Position numbers and translations under genes: made by a program | From: Anaerolineae bacterium | GTDB taxonomy: Bacteria; Chloroflexota; Anaerolineae; Anaerolineales; Anaerolineaceae | Length of the DNA stretch: 64,000 nucleotides | Direction: 5' to 3' | NCBI GenBank assembly: GCA_013178095.1 | Contig: JABLXK010000006.1 | Span: forward strand, 62,001-126,000 | Part shown: piece by piece, positions 51,404 through 61,194 of the stretch | Layout of the letters: every line of letters starts with the position of its first letter | Position numbering within the stretch: position 1 is the stretch's first letter | The notes under the pieces: generated by a model | The model's input: only the letters and a program-made list of their open reading frames with translations | Database searches by the model: none | What the model was told of the DNA's origin: nothing

Positions 51404-52252
51404 CTACTTTTCCCGGTTGGAGTTTTTTTGAGCCCCCGGGCGTTTTTCATAGGGCAGCGGGATGTATTCAACCGATGGACGCTGCGGGCGCGATTGCGGG
51501 TATAGGTTCATCAATTTGTAAACCTCTTCCGGCATTTTATCGCTGACTTTTAAACCCAATTCCTGGGCTTCTTCGAAGCTGATCGGGTAATCGTGCGTCC
51601 ATTGGCCGCTGGCCAGTTTTTCCGCCAGGCTGCGCGCCGCTTCCTCGGAGTACTGGCAGCAGGCGATCTTTCGGATGGTGTCTTTGACCTGGGCGATCGC
51701 CTTGCGCGCGATATCCGCCCGGATCATGGTCTCGTCGTCGATATCCTTGGCGGGCTTATCTTCCAGAACTTTTAGAATGGATACTGCCGGGTAATTTCCA
51801 ATCTGCGGGTCCACCGGCCCGAGTACGGCGTTATCGTCCATCACGATCTCATCAGCAGCCAGCGCGATCATGGTGCCGCCGGACATGGCATAGTGCGGGA
51901 TAAAGACGGTTACTTTGCCCTTGCGCTTGGCCAGCGCGTAGGCAATCTGTTCAGCCGCCAGAACCAATCCACCGGGCGTGTGCAGGATGATGTCGATCGG
52001 AATTTTGGCGTCGGTCATCTTGATCGCCCGCAGAATTTCCTCCGAATCCTGGATATCGATATAGCGAGCCAGCGGAAAACCCAGAAAAGACATGCTTTCC
52101 TGGCGGTGGATCAGCGCGATCACGCGCGAGCCGCGTTTTTCTTCCAGGCGCCGCATCAGCCGCAGGCGCTCCGAATCCAGCACGCGCTGTTTGACCATGG
52201 GCGCCAGGCTGATAAAGATCAGAAATATCCAGATGATGCTTGTGTAATCCAT
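51404..52252 (-). CDS. SDH/ClpP-class membrane serine protease
   Basis: The 282-residue protein has an N-terminal membrane helix (residues 5-20) and a ClpP/crotonase-fold domain of the serine dehydrogenase proteinase family. The nucleophile is likely the Ser in HYAMSGGTMIALAADEIVMD (about 125). IDIILHTPGGLVLAAEQIAYAL is the oxyanion/substrate-strand block. The C-terminus is Pro/Arg-rich. These proteins act on membrane or secreted substrates. It follows the rhomboid protease gene by 29 bases, so the two membrane proteases are probably one unit. Confidence 0.87.
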   Translation of the reverse strand: MDYTSIIWIFLIFISLAPMVKQRVLDSERLRLMRRLEEKRGSRVIALIHRQESMSFLGFPLARYIDIQDSEEILRAIKMTDAKIPIDIILHTPGGLVLAAEQIAYALAKRKGKVTVFIPHYAMSGGTMIALAADEIVMDDNAVLGPVDPQIGNYPAVSILKVLEDKPAKDIDDETMIRADIARKAIAQVKDTIRKIACCQYSEEAARSLAEKLASGQWTHDYPISFEEAQELGLKVSDKMPEEVYKLMNLYPQSRPQRPSVEYIPLPYEKRPGAQKNSNREK

Positions 52253-52281
52253 AAAAACCTCCGAAAAATGACTTGAGATAA

Positions 52282-52980
52282 TTACCAGGGATAATGTTCA
52301 TCCAAGTAGGTTTGCCGCTGGCATCTTCCGATGCAGAACGGCCTGGCCATGATCAACCCGAACAGAAATCCGCCCACGTGCGCCCACCAGGCTACGCCGC
52401 CGGCAGCCGCGCCTGCGGCGCTGGCCAGCGAGCTCACGCCGCTGAAAAGCTGCATGCCGAACCAGATGGCGAAAAACACGTAGGATGAAATTCTGACGAA
52501 CCATCCGAAGAAAAAGATGGGTACAAACGTGACGACTTTGGAATTCGGGTAAAAAACAAAATAAGCGCCCATCACGGCAGCGATAGCTCCGCTGGCGCCG
52601 AGCGCAGCGATATCGCTGCTGGCTGAGAAGAAATATTGCAGCAGACCGGCGCTGATGCCGCCCAACAGGTAAAAAATCAGGTAACGTATCGAACCCAGGC
52701 GGTCCTCCACGTTATCGCCAAAGATGAACAGCACCCACATGTTGCCGAGCAAATGCCAGAAGGAGGCATGCAGCCACATATGCGTTAACAGCGGATACCA
52801 ACTCACAGGGTTGAGCGGGTTGACCTGTGCGGGGATCAGAGCAAAGGTTTCAACGAATACGTTCAATTGGCTGGAGGACAGGTTGGATTGGTAGAAAAAG
52901 ATCAAGCTGTTCAGGATGATGATCAGCCAGTTGACGAAGGGAAAAGAACGGGATCGGATCGTATCGCGAATGGGTATCAT
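52282..52980 (-). CDS. Rhomboid family intramembrane serine protease
   Basis: The 232-residue protein has six or more membrane helices. The catalytic Ser is in ALGASGAIAAVMGAYFVFYP (about residue 129) and the His in WWAHVGGFLFGLI (about 198), the normal rhomboid dyad. The first loop has THMWLHASFWHLLGNMWVLFIFGDNVE, also conserved. It cuts helices inside the membrane. AAGGAA lies before the ATG. Confidence 0.93.
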   Translation of the reverse strand: MIPIRDTIRSRSFPFVNWLIIILNSLIFFYQSNLSSSQLNVFVETFALIPAQVNPLNPVSWYPLLTHMWLHASFWHLLGNMWVLFIFGDNVEDRLGSIRYLIFYLLGGISAGLLQYFFSASSDIAALGASGAIAAVMGAYFVFYPNSKVVTFVPIFFFGWFVRISSYVFFAIWFGMQLFSGVSSLASAAGAAAGGVAWWAHVGGFLFGLIMARPFCIGRCQRQTYLDEHYPW

Positions 52981-53139
52981 GTTGAGTTCCTTGTACAGAG
53001 TATAGTATACAAATGTTGGTGTAAGCTGAAAATTAGTCTTTTATTAATTCTTTGACAGTAATTTCTTAAGCACTGTAATTTCCAAGGGGCGTTAAAATAG
53101 AGATGGTTACCGGGTTTTCATAAAAATAAGCATTTCAAA

Positions 53140-54405
53140 ATGATAAAAATCCTCCATTTCGCGGACGCACACATCGACCTGGCGCGCCAGGGAAGGCATG
53201 ACCCTGAAAGCGGGCTGCCGCTGCGCGTGCTGGATTTCCTGAAATCTCTGGATACCATCGTGGATACAGCCATCGATGAGAAGGTCGACTTGGTCGTTTT
53301 CGCCGGCGACGCTTACCGCGACCGCACGCCCGCGCCAACCTATCAGCGTGAATGGGGCAAGCGCATCATGCGCCTTTCCGGAGCAGGTATTCAAACCCTG
53401 CTGGTAGTCGGCAACCACGACGTTTCTCCGGCTTCCGGCCGCGCCAACGCACTGCAGGAATTCGAAACGCTGCAGGTGCCCAATGTGCACGTGATCAGCA
53501 AACCCTGCTTGTTAAAACCCGCAGACCTGGGCGGGCTGCCGCTGCAGGTGATCGGCATTCCCTGGCTGAACCGTTCCGGCCTGGCGGCCGCCATGGTGGG
53601 AGAAGAGAATGACCCCCGCGACCTTATTTCCAACCTGGAAGAAAATCTGACCGCTGTGATCGAGGGGTATCTGGAAGCGCTCGACCCGCAGCTGCCTGCC
53701 ATCCTCACCAGCCATGCCACCGTGCAGGGGGCGGTCTACAGCAGCGAGCGATCGATCATGCTGGGATCAGATTTTATTTTGCCAGGATCGATTGTGCGCG
53801 ACCAGCGTCTGGATTACGTCGCTCTGGGTCATATTCACGCCCACCAGGATTTAAACAAGGATAGGAAACCGCCGGTGGTTTATCCCGGTTCAATCGAGCG
53901 CATTGATTTTGGCGAGGCAAAAGAACAAAAGACATTTGTCGTCGTGAAGCTGGATAAAGGCAGCGCAGATTTAAAGTATCACATCCTGAGGGGCAGACGG
54001 TTTTTCGATCGGACAGTTCACATCAAGTCCAGCGAGGACGTCACCCAAAGGATTTTGGCTGAATTTCCTGCGGAAGAAAACCTGGCGGATTCCATCTTCC
54101 GGTTGATCGTTTATTACCCGCGCGAATTGGACGCCCTGATCGATGAACCCGAGATCCGGCGCAAGGCGGAAAGCGCTTTTGAATTCCATTTTGTCAAACG
54201 CCCCCTGCTTGCGTCGCGCCTGAGACTGCCGGAGGACCAGAGCATTACGTCCATTACCCCGCTCGAACTGCTGGATTTGTATTGGAAAGTCTTTCCGGAC
54301 CAAAAGCTGGATACCGGCCGCCTGTCTGGTCTGGCAAAGGAAATATTTACGGCAGTGGATGAGAACGCGTCCTCTGAAATTGAAGGGACAAATTCATTGC
54401 TATGA
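53140..54405 (+). CDS. sbcD: Nuclease SbcCD subunit D
   Basis: The 421-residue protein has the Mre11-type phosphoesterase motifs: ILHFADAHIDLARQG, VVFAGDAYRDR, LLVVGNHDVSP, ILTSHATVQGA and YVALGHIHAHQDL. With SbcC it opens hairpins and trims DNA ends. No ribosome-binding site precedes the ATG. It overlaps sbcC by four bases. Confidence 0.93.
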   Translation: MIKILHFADAHIDLARQGRHDPESGLPLRVLDFLKSLDTIVDTAIDEKVDLVVFAGDAYRDRTPAPTYQREWGKRIMRLSGAGIQTLLVVGNHDVSPASGRANALQEFETLQVPNVHVISKPCLLKPADLGGLPLQVIGIPWLNRSGLAAAMVGEENDPRDLISNLEENLTAVIEGYLEALDPQLPAILTSHATVQGAVYSSERSIMLGSDFILPGSIVRDQRLDYVALGHIHAHQDLNKDRKPPVVYPGSIERIDFGEAKEQKTFVVVKLDKGSADLKYHILRGRRFFDRTVHIKSSEDVTQRILAEFPAEENLADSIFRLIVYYPRELDALIDEPEIRRKAESAFEFHFVKRPLLASRLRLPEDQSITSITPLELLDLYWKVFPDQKLDTGRLSGLAKEIFTAVDENASSEIEGTNSLL

Positions 54406-56981
54406 TCCCGCTCAAGCTCACCCTGGAGGGTTTTCTTTCTTACCGCGATGAAACGGTCGTTGACTTTTCCGAAATTGAAGTGGCCTGCATCTCCGGCCCG
54501 AACGGAGCTGGCAAGTCCACCCTGTTCGACGCCATCACCTGGGCGCTGTTCGGCAAAGCCCGCCGCAATGACGATGATGCGCTGATCAACGATGCTTTGA
54601 AAAAATATGACAAGGGCAGCTGCCGCGTGGCACTGGAATTCGATTATGAATCCGGGCGCTACCGCGTGGAACGCACAAAGGAACGCGGTAAAGGCGTTCA
54701 ACTGGAATTCCAGATGCGCGCGCAAAGTGGCGAGTGGAAACCGCTCACCGAGGCAGGGGTGCGCGCCACTGATGAGCGCATCCGCCGCACGCTCCATCTG
54801 GATTACGATACTTTTATCAATTCCGTTTTCTTTTTGCAGGGCAAAGCCGATTTGTTCACTCAGCAAATCCCCGCTCGGCGCAAGGAGATCCTGGGGAGCA
54901 TCCTGGGTTTGGAGGTTTGGGAAGTCTACCGCGATGAGGCTGCCCGCCGGCGCCGCGCCTGCGAAAATGACCTGAGCCTCAAACAGCAAATTTTGAATGA
55001 AATTCTGGCAGAATTGGAACAGGAACCGGAACGGCGCGACAAACTGGCGTTGCTGACGCAAACACTCGAAAAAACCGCTGCGCTGCGCCTGGAGAAAGAA
55101 CAACTTTGGAACAAAGCTCAAGCGGATTATCAGCAAGTTACGTCCGATCAGGAAAAGCTGGCGCTGCTTTCCGCGCGCCTGGAATCCGACCGCCGGCGTC
55201 AGGCTGAGCTGACCGAACAGGAAAAACAGCGCCGCGCCGAATTGGATGCGGGGGAGCGCATCCTGCAGCAAACCGAAACCATCATGCGCGCCTATCAAGC
55301 CTGGCAGGCGCAGCGCACAGAGCTGGAGGAATGGGACCAGTTAGCCGGCCGATACCACGCAATTCAGACAGACCTTTCACGTTTTGAGACGGAACTGAAA
55401 ACCGAGGAAGCCCGCCTGCTTCAGGAACGCCGGCATCTCCAGGAACGTGAGGCGGAGGTGTTGAAAATCAGCCGCCTGCAGGCGAGCTTGCGGGCGGAAA
55501 TTATTGCAGAACAGCAAAGACTGGATGATCTGGAGAATCGCCTGCTTGAGATTCCCGCGCTGGAAGAAAAGTTGTCCACGCTGCAATCCCGCAATTCCGA
55601 ATTACGCGCCGAAAATTTACGGCTCAAAGACAGCATGGATCAATTAAAAAAAGATATCGAAGCCCTGAAAGCCGCCGGGGGTTCACAGTGCCCGTTATGC
55701 GGGCAAACCCTGACCGATGAACACCGCCGGTCAATTTTGGGCCAGATGGACCGGACGGGGAAAAACCAGGGCGACCGCTATCGCGAAAATTCGCGCGAAC
55801 TGCGCGAGAACGAGCAGGCGCAAGCCGAATGCAAAGACCGGTTATCTGTTTTGCGCAAAGATCAAAATGAATTGGCCTTTTTGCAGAGAAATCGCGGCCA
55901 GAAAGAGCAGCGCCTGGCTGATTATACAGAAGCTTTGGAATCCTGGCAAAGCCGGGAAGAGCCCCGGCTGAAGGAGCTCGAAGCGTTGCTGGAACGGAAC
56001 GATTTTTCCGCCGAAGTGCGCGTGCAGCTTCAGCAAACGCAAACGTCTTTGCAGGCACTGGGTTACCAACCTGAGGAGCACGAACGCCGCCGCCAGGCGG
56101 AACGGGAAGCCCGTAAAGTTGAAGAGACTTACCGCAAACTGGAAGCCGCACGCGCGGCAGCAGATTCGCTGCGCCGCGAACTTGCTACGCTGGAAGCCAA
56201 CCGGGCGGTATTGGCGCAGGAGATCGCGCAAAATGAAAGCTTGCATAAGGAAATCCGCCTTCAATTGGAAGCCCGCCAATCCGCTTTGCCGAATGTGGAG
56301 GCGATTAAGGCGGATCTGGAGAATTTGAACCGCGAGGAAAATAGTCTACGCCAGCAGGTCGGCGCAGCCCGCCAGATGGTGGACGTGTTGGAAAGCCAAC
56401 GCCGCCGCCATGTATCCATAAATGAAGAAATAGCTGCCGTCAAAGCGCAGATTGCCGACTTGAAAGCGCTTGAACTGGCTTTCGGAAAAGACGGCATCCC
56501 GGCGCTGCTGATCGAGCAGGCGCTGCCGCAGATTGAAACGCAAGCCAACGAAATCCTCGACCGGCTCAGCGATGGGCGCATGTCGATCGCTTTCCTGACC
56601 GAACGCGAATATAAGGATAAAAAACGCGAGGATAAGAAACAAACCCTCGACATTCTTATCAGCGATTCCGCCGGCCAGCGCGAATATGAGCTATTCTCGG
56701 GCGGGGAAGCTTTCCGTATCAATTTCGCCATCCGCCTGGCCCTTTCACGCGTACTGGCGCAGCGCGCCGGCGCGCGCTTGCAGACCCTGGTGATCGATGA
56801 AGGTTTCGGCAGTCAGGATGCCGAAGGCCGCCAGCGTCTGATCGAAGCGATCAACCTGGTCAGCCGGGATTTCGCCAAAATTTTAGTGATCACGCATTTG
56901 GATGAATTGAAGGATGCTTTTCCGTCCAGGATCGAAGTACAGAAAACACTCCGGGGGTCGACTGTGGAGGTTATGCCATGA
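54402..56981 (+). CDS. sbcC: Nuclease SbcCD subunit C (ATPase)
   Basis: The 859-residue protein has the Rad50-type layout: Walker A GPNGAGKSTLFDAITWALFG near the N-terminus, two long coiled coils meeting at the zinc hook CPLC (about residues 429-432), and a C-terminal lobe with ELFSGGEAFRINFAIRLALS (signature) and TLVIDEGFGSQDAEGRQ (Walker B). It is shorter than the E. coli protein (1048 residues) but within the range of the family. It overlaps both neighbours by four bases, so translation is coupled through to the glycosyltransferase. Confidence 0.93.
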   Translation: MIPLKLTLEGFLSYRDETVVDFSEIEVACISGPNGAGKSTLFDAITWALFGKARRNDDDALINDALKKYDKGSCRVALEFDYESGRYRVERTKERGKGVQLEFQMRAQSGEWKPLTEAGVRATDERIRRTLHLDYDTFINSVFFLQGKADLFTQQIPARRKEILGSILGLEVWEVYRDEAARRRRACENDLSLKQQILNEILAELEQEPERRDKLALLTQTLEKTAALRLEKEQLWNKAQADYQQVTSDQEKLALLSARLESDRRRQAELTEQEKQRRAELDAGERILQQTETIMRAYQAWQAQRTELEEWDQLAGRYHAIQTDLSRFETELKTEEARLLQERRHLQEREAEVLKISRLQASLRAEIIAEQQRLDDLENRLLEIPALEEKLSTLQSRNSELRAENLRLKDSMDQLKKDIEALKAAGGSQCPLCGQTLTDEHRRSILGQMDRTGKNQGDRYRENSRELRENEQAQAECKDRLSVLRKDQNELAFLQRNRGQKEQRLADYTEALESWQSREEPRLKELEALLERNDFSAEVRVQLQQTQTSLQALGYQPEEHERRRQAEREARKVEETYRKLEAARAAADSLRRELATLEANRAVLAQEIAQNESLHKEIRLQLEARQSALPNVEAIKADLENLNREENSLRQQVGAARQMVDVLESQRRRHVSINEEIAAVKAQIADLKALELAFGKDGIPALLIEQALPQIETQANEILDRLSDGRMSIAFLTEREYKDKKREDKKQTLDILISDSAGQREYELFSGGEAFRINFAIRLALSRVLAQRAGARLQTLVIDEGFGSQDAEGRQRLIEAINLVSRDFAKILVITHLDELKDAFPSRIEVQKTLRGSTVEVMP

Positions 56982-58093
56982 TGGATCGCAATATACCGGT
57001 GAAAGTCGGATTCCAGCAGCGCGTGCTGCCTACTTATCGCGTGCCGTTTTTTGATGCTTTGGCGGAGGTCTGTCCGCAAGGGCTGGGCGTGTTTGCCGGC
57101 GAACCGCGTTCGGATGAAGCGCTGGATACCGGGGCAGTACCGCTCAAAGCCGGTTATTACCATGCGCGAAATTTGCATGTCTTAAAAAGAGTTTTCTATA
57201 TGTGCTGGCAGGTCAATATTTTGGCCTGGCTGGAGAAATGGAATCCGCGCGTGTTGATCATGGAAGCCAATTCGCGCTACCCGAGCTCCTATAGCGCCAT
57301 ACGCTGGATGCGCATGCATGGCGGCAAGTTGATCGGTTGGGGATTGGGATCGCCCACTCCCGCCGGCAGGTTTTCGCGCCTGCGGCTGAAGCGCCGCAAA
57401 GATTTCATCAGCCGTTTCGATGCACTCATCACTTACAGCCAGGCCGGGGCGCAGGAATATGTCAAATTAGGTTTTCCGGCTGAACGCATCTTTTGCGCGC
57501 CAAATGCCGTTGCTCCCAAACCAACCCGGCCGCTGATACAGCGCCGGCTGGATTTTTCGGCCGGCCGGCCGGTGGTATTGTTTGTGGGCCGCTTGCAGGC
57601 ACGCAAGAAAGTGGATCAACTCATCCGCGCCTGCGCGCAAATGCCTGAAGAGAAGCAGCCGGTCTTGTGGATCGTGGGCGACGGACCCCAACGGCGCGAG
57701 CTGGAAACCCTGGCTGAAGGACTGTACCCGACCGTGAAATTTTTCGGCGCGCAGCACGGCAAAGAACTGGAGCAGCTTTTCCAGAGCGCCGACCTTTTTG
57801 TCCTGCCGGGTACGGGCGGGTTGGCAGTCCAGCAGGCCATGTCATTCGGTTTGCCGGTGATCGTCGGTGAGGCGGATGGCACGCAATCCGATCTGGTGCG
57901 GCCGGAGAACGGCTGGACGCTCGCGGAAGATAATCCTGAAAAGCTGTCGCGCTTGCTGCAGCAAGCTTTGGGGAACGTGAATCGCTTGCGGCAGATGGGC
58001 GCCGCCTCTTATCGTATCGTCAGCGAGGAGATCAATTTGGAAAAAATGGTGGATGTTTTCATCACTGCCGTCAATAGCGTATTGGAGGGGTAA
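56978..58093 (+). CDS. GT4-type glycosyltransferase
   Basis: The 371-residue protein has two Rossmann domains of the GT-B fold. The C-terminal half reads RPVVLFVGRLQARKKVDQLIRA, LWIVGDGPQRRELETLA, VKFFGAQHGKELEQLFQSADLFVLPGTGG and LAVQQAMSFGLPVIV; in the usual E-x7-E motif the second Glu is replaced by Gln. It probably adds a sugar to a lipid or polysaccharide. Its start lies inside the stop of sbcC. Confidence 0.88.
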   Translation: MMDRNIPVKVGFQQRVLPTYRVPFFDALAEVCPQGLGVFAGEPRSDEALDTGAVPLKAGYYHARNLHVLKRVFYMCWQVNILAWLEKWNPRVLIMEANSRYPSSYSAIRWMRMHGGKLIGWGLGSPTPAGRFSRLRLKRRKDFISRFDALITYSQAGAQEYVKLGFPAERIFCAPNAVAPKPTRPLIQRRLDFSAGRPVVLFVGRLQARKKVDQLIRACAQMPEEKQPVLWIVGDGPQRRELETLAEGLYPTVKFFGAQHGKELEQLFQSADLFVLPGTGGLAVQQAMSFGLPVIVGEADGTQSDLVRPENGWTLAEDNPEKLSRLLQQALGNVNRLRQMGAASYRIVSEEINLEKMVDVFITAVNSVLEG

Positions 58094-59302
58094 ATGCATA
58101 TTTTGCTGGTTGCCGATGGGCGCAGCCCGATCACCCGTTCCTGGCTGCGCATGCTTTCCGGACTGAAATACCGGGTATCTTTGATTTCGACCTATCCCTG
58201 TGAAAGCATTTCCGGGCTTGAAGATCAATTTACCCTGCCGCTGGCTTTTGCTTCCATGTCGGGCAGCCAGGTGGCAGCCGGCGGCAGCCGCAATCAGACC
58301 TGGGTGCGGGGTTGGGTGGCGCGATTGCGCCCATTGCTGCTGCGCGTGCGCGCGCTGGCCGCGCCTTTGAGCCTGGGCCGATTTCGGGCGGAATATCTGC
58401 GCCTGCTGGAGCAACTCAAGCCGGATATCGTGCATGCCCTGCGTATTCCTTTTGAAGGGATGTTAGCGGCTGCCACGCCGCCCGGGATACCGCTCATTTT
58501 ATCGATCTGGGGCAACGACCTGACCTTTCACGCGCGCACTTCCTTTTTGATGGCGCGCCAAACCCGTAAAGCCCTGCGCCGGGTGGATGGCCTGCTGGCG
58601 GATGCCGGTCGCGACCTGCGCCTGGCACAAAATTGGGGCCTGCGTGCGGGGGTGCCTGCGCTGGTGCTGCCAGGCAGCGGCGGATTGGATTTGGACGAGA
58701 TCAACCGCACGATCACTTTGCATATCGAACAACCCTATCGTCTGCCGCAAGAACGCGCGTTGGTGGTCAATCCGCGCGGTTTCCGCCCCGGCAGTGTGCA
58801 TCAGGACGTCTTCTTCCGCTGCCTGCCCAAGGTGCTGGCTGAATTTCCGCAGGCGTATTTTGTATGCACTGCCATGCAAAACCAGCCCCAGGCGCAGAAA
58901 TGGGTGAGCGAATACCATCTGGAAAATCACGTACTGCTGCTGCCTTATTTGAACCAACAGCAATTATGGCAGTTATTCTCGCGCTCGCAGGTATACGTGT
59001 CGCTTTCCAGCCACGACGGCACCCCCAATACCTTTCTGGAGGCGATGGCATGCGGTTGTTTTCCGGTGGTGGGTGACATTGAATCCTTGCGTGAATGGCT
59101 GGAAAACGGTCGAAACGGCTTGCTGGTCGATCCGCGCGATGCGGATGCGGCCGCTGACGCGATCCTGCGCGCCCTGCGCCATCCGGAATTACGCCAGCGC
59201 GCCAGGCAAGGCAACATTCAGATTCTAAAGGAAAGAGCGGAGTTGAACAGAGTGCGCGCCCAGGCGGGCGAATTTTACCGGAGCCTAATGCCCCTTTCCT
59301 GA
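58094..59302 (+). CDS. GT4-type glycosyltransferase (second)
   Basis: The 402-residue protein starts directly after the previous stop (no gap). It has GT-B features: LEQLKPDIVHALRIPFEGML, ILSIWGNDLTFHAR in the N-terminal domain and SRSQVYVSLSSHDGTPNTFLEAMACGCFPVVGDI in the C-terminal domain, with the second Glu of E-x7-E present. It likely acts in the same pathway as the previous gene, such as exopolysaccharide or glycolipid synthesis; the sugar and acceptor are not readable. Confidence 0.88.
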   Translation: MHILLVADGRSPITRSWLRMLSGLKYRVSLISTYPCESISGLEDQFTLPLAFASMSGSQVAAGGSRNQTWVRGWVARLRPLLLRVRALAAPLSLGRFRAEYLRLLEQLKPDIVHALRIPFEGMLAAATPPGIPLILSIWGNDLTFHARTSFLMARQTRKALRRVDGLLADAGRDLRLAQNWGLRAGVPALVLPGSGGLDLDEINRTITLHIEQPYRLPQERALVVNPRGFRPGSVHQDVFFRCLPKVLAEFPQAYFVCTAMQNQPQAQKWVSEYHLENHVLLLPYLNQQQLWQLFSRSQVYVSLSSHDGTPNTFLEAMACGCFPVVGDIESLREWLENGRNGLLVDPRDADAAADAILRALRHPELRQRARQGNIQILKERAELNRVRAQAGEFYRSLMPLS

Positions 59303-59304
59303 AT

Positions 59305-59910
59305 TTAATCCGAATCGAGGATTTTCTGGATGTCCGCAATGATCTGCGGGGTATTCCGGTAGAGCAAGCTGGGGATGCCCACTGCCTGCGCCCCCTTGAT
59401 ATTCACCTCGCGGTCGTCGATGAAGATGGTTTCCTCTGCCCGGCAGCCGATCTTTTCGAGCGTGTAACGGTAGATGCGTTCATCAGGTTTGATCAGCTTG
59501 ATATCACAGGAAGCGATCAGATGATCAAATGTATTCTCGATGTGCCAATCAGTTTTCAGGAAATCGTGCAGGTGGGTGGGAAAGTTGGTCAGCAGGACAG
59601 TCATATAGGTCTTGCGAATGCCGCGGATATATTCCAGCAATTCCGCTTGAACGTAGAAATCCTTCAGCACGAACCGATCCAGAACTGCCCGTTTTTCTTC
59701 CGGAAGACGCAATTCCTTTAACACAAAGGTAAAAAAATCATGGTCGTCGATCTCACCCAGATCCCATTGTGAATTCTCTTCGGTTGAGAACACGCGCACG
59801 ATCTCTTCAAGCGGTACATCCAGTCGTTCAGCCAGCAGGCTGTTGAAATCGCCTTTGACGGTATGCAGCAGCACGCCGGCGAAATCCCAAATGATAGCTT
59901 TAGTGCTCAT
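59305..59910 (-). CDS. HAD-superfamily hydrolase (copy A)
   Basis: The 201-residue protein has HAD motif I as IWDFAGVLLHT (the second Asp is replaced by Gly-Val context: DFAG), motif II as TVLLTNFP, and motif III/IV as KPDERIYRYTLEKIGC and IFIDDREVNIKGAQAVG. In motif I only the first Asp is kept, as the fourth position reads Ala-Gly; catalysis may differ from the classical phosphatases. It is paralogous to the gene at 60550-61194. The gene overlaps the upstream histidine phosphatase by 11 bases. Confidence 0.82.
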   Translation of the reverse strand: MSTKAIIWDFAGVLLHTVKGDFNSLLAERLDVPLEEIVRVFSTEENSQWDLGEIDDHDFFTFVLKELRLPEEKRAVLDRFVLKDFYVQAELLEYIRGIRKTYMTVLLTNFPTHLHDFLKTDWHIENTFDHLIASCDIKLIKPDERIYRYTLEKIGCRAEETIFIDDREVNIKGAQAVGIPSLLYRNTPQIIADIQKILDSD

Positions 59911-60538
59911 CGGGGTACCATTCTTTCAAATGAGAATGATCGTTCAGACGCACCAGTTGATAACCGCCGTTATCAACGGTTTTTATTTCCGTGATGCTGC
60001 AGGGATGCGTGATGTAATACGGTTTGCTGCCGCGGTAGGCGTTTCCAAAGCAATACTCGAGGATGGCGGTCAACACACCTGAATGGCAGACAATGATGGC
60101 ATCTTCATCGAGGAGGGAATCCCGGATTGCGTTCCATTCATTGATCACGCGCTTCCGAAAGCGGTTCAGGGATTCGCCGCTGACCAACCGGATAAAGCTT
60201 AACCAATAATGATCGATCTTTTCCTGCAGGATTGAATGATCTCCCATTGTATCGTCGTGGATCTGCTTGCCTTCCATCCAGCCGAAATTGATCTCGATCA
60301 ATCCCGCTCTGGGTTCGGGTGTCAGGCCGACTGCCTGGCCGATCAATTCAGCCGTCTGCATGGCGCGGGAGAGCGGGCTGGAAAGCAAGTGTTGGACACG
60401 CAAGCCTTTCAACGCTTCCGCGGTTTTGGCTGCCTGGCGCAAGCCATTATCGTTCAAGGGGATATCGGTGATGCCATGCAAGAGCTGCCGGTCGACCCAG
60501 GCGGTTGTGCCGTGACGGATGAGATAATAAGTGGCCAA
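59900..60538 (-). CDS. Histidine phosphatase family protein (copy A)
   Basis: The product (212 residues from a TTG start at 60538) begins ATYYLIRHGTTAWVD, with the RHG catalytic motif, followed by LSSPLSRAMQTAELIGQ and GLIEINFGWMEGK, and near the end AIIVCHSGVLTAILEY with the second His. The TTG start is chosen because AAGGAA lies seven bases upstream and the family normally starts a few residues before RHG; a further in-frame ATG (60586) would overlap the upstream gene. Phosphoglycerate-mutase-like phosphatases act on sugar phosphates or nucleotides. Confidence 0.85.
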   Translation of the reverse strand: MATYYLIRHGTTAWVDRQLLHGITDIPLNDNGLRQAAKTAEALKGLRVQHLLSSPLSRAMQTAELIGQAVGLTPEPRAGLIEINFGWMEGKQIHDDTMGDHSILQEKIDHYWLSFIRLVSGESLNRFRKRVINEWNAIRDSLLDEDAIIVCHSGVLTAILEYCFGNAYRGSKPYYITHPCSITEIKTVDNGGYQLVRLNDHSHLKEWYPDEH

Positions 60539-60549
60539 TGATGATTCCT

Positions 60550-61194
60550 TTATTCTGTGAAAGCGGTTTGAATTTGCTGCCGGCAATTCTGATGTTGATC
60601 CATGAAGCCCATGATGCGTTTGTTCATATCGCTGCGCCCTTGATAATGGATTGTCTGTAGCCCGACCGCCCGCGCGCCTTCCACGTTTTCAAGCCTGTCA
60701 TCCACGAAAACCGCCTCGCCTGGATGGCAGCCTAATGCTTCGAGCGCCAGCCGGAAGGCTTCCGGCTGCGGTTTGACCAAGCCGATCTCGCCCGAAATCA
60801 AAATTTTATCAAAGGCATGGTCAATTCCCCAATGATCCTCAATCAAAGCACGCAAATCGCTGGAGAAATTGGAGAGCAGGCAGGTTTTCAGGTATTTGTG
60901 ATAGCGGTGAATATCGGCCAGAATATCCTGGTCGATGAACATATCCTGCAGCAGGAATTTTTCCAGTTTTTGTTTATAAGTTTTTGGACGTCCGGTTTTT
61001 TCGATGATGTAATCCCAATACTCATCCTGGGTAAATTCGCCCAGGTTGACGCGCCGGTCAAATTCGTCGCCGATGACCGGCTGGATGGATTCTTCCGGCA
61101 ATTCCAGCACTCTGGCGAGCGCCGCGGGCACGCTGCCCTCTTTCGTGCACAGGATCACGCCTTCCAAATCCCAAATGATGGCTTTAATAGTCAT
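60550..61194 (-). CDS. HAD-superfamily hydrolase (copy B)
   Basis: The 214-residue protein is like copy A: IKAIIWDLEGVILCTKEG at the start, TCLLSNFSSDLRALIEDHWG, KPQPEAFRLALEALGC and VFVDDRLENVEGARAVGLQ. The second Asp of motif I is again not present (DLEG). The shared order of blocks with copy A shows a duplication. It starts inside the stop of the upstream histidine phosphatase (4-base overlap). Confidence 0.83.
   Translation of the reverse strand: MTIKAIIWDLEGVILCTKEGSVPAALARVLELPEESIQPVIGDEFDRRVNLGEFTQDEYWDYIIEKTGRPKTYKQKLEKFLLQDMFIDQDILADIHRYHKYLKTCLLSNFSSDLRALIEDHWGIDHAFDKILISGEIGLVKPQPEAFRLALEALGCHPGEAVFVDDRLENVEGARAVGLQTIHYQGRSDMNKRIMGFMDQHQNCRQQIQTAFTE

Noticed and set aside
54114-55298. 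394-codon open frame opposite sbcD/sbcC
   Set aside because: Antisense to sbcC, whose Walker A and coiled-coil pattern are certain; no start signal or family match is visible.
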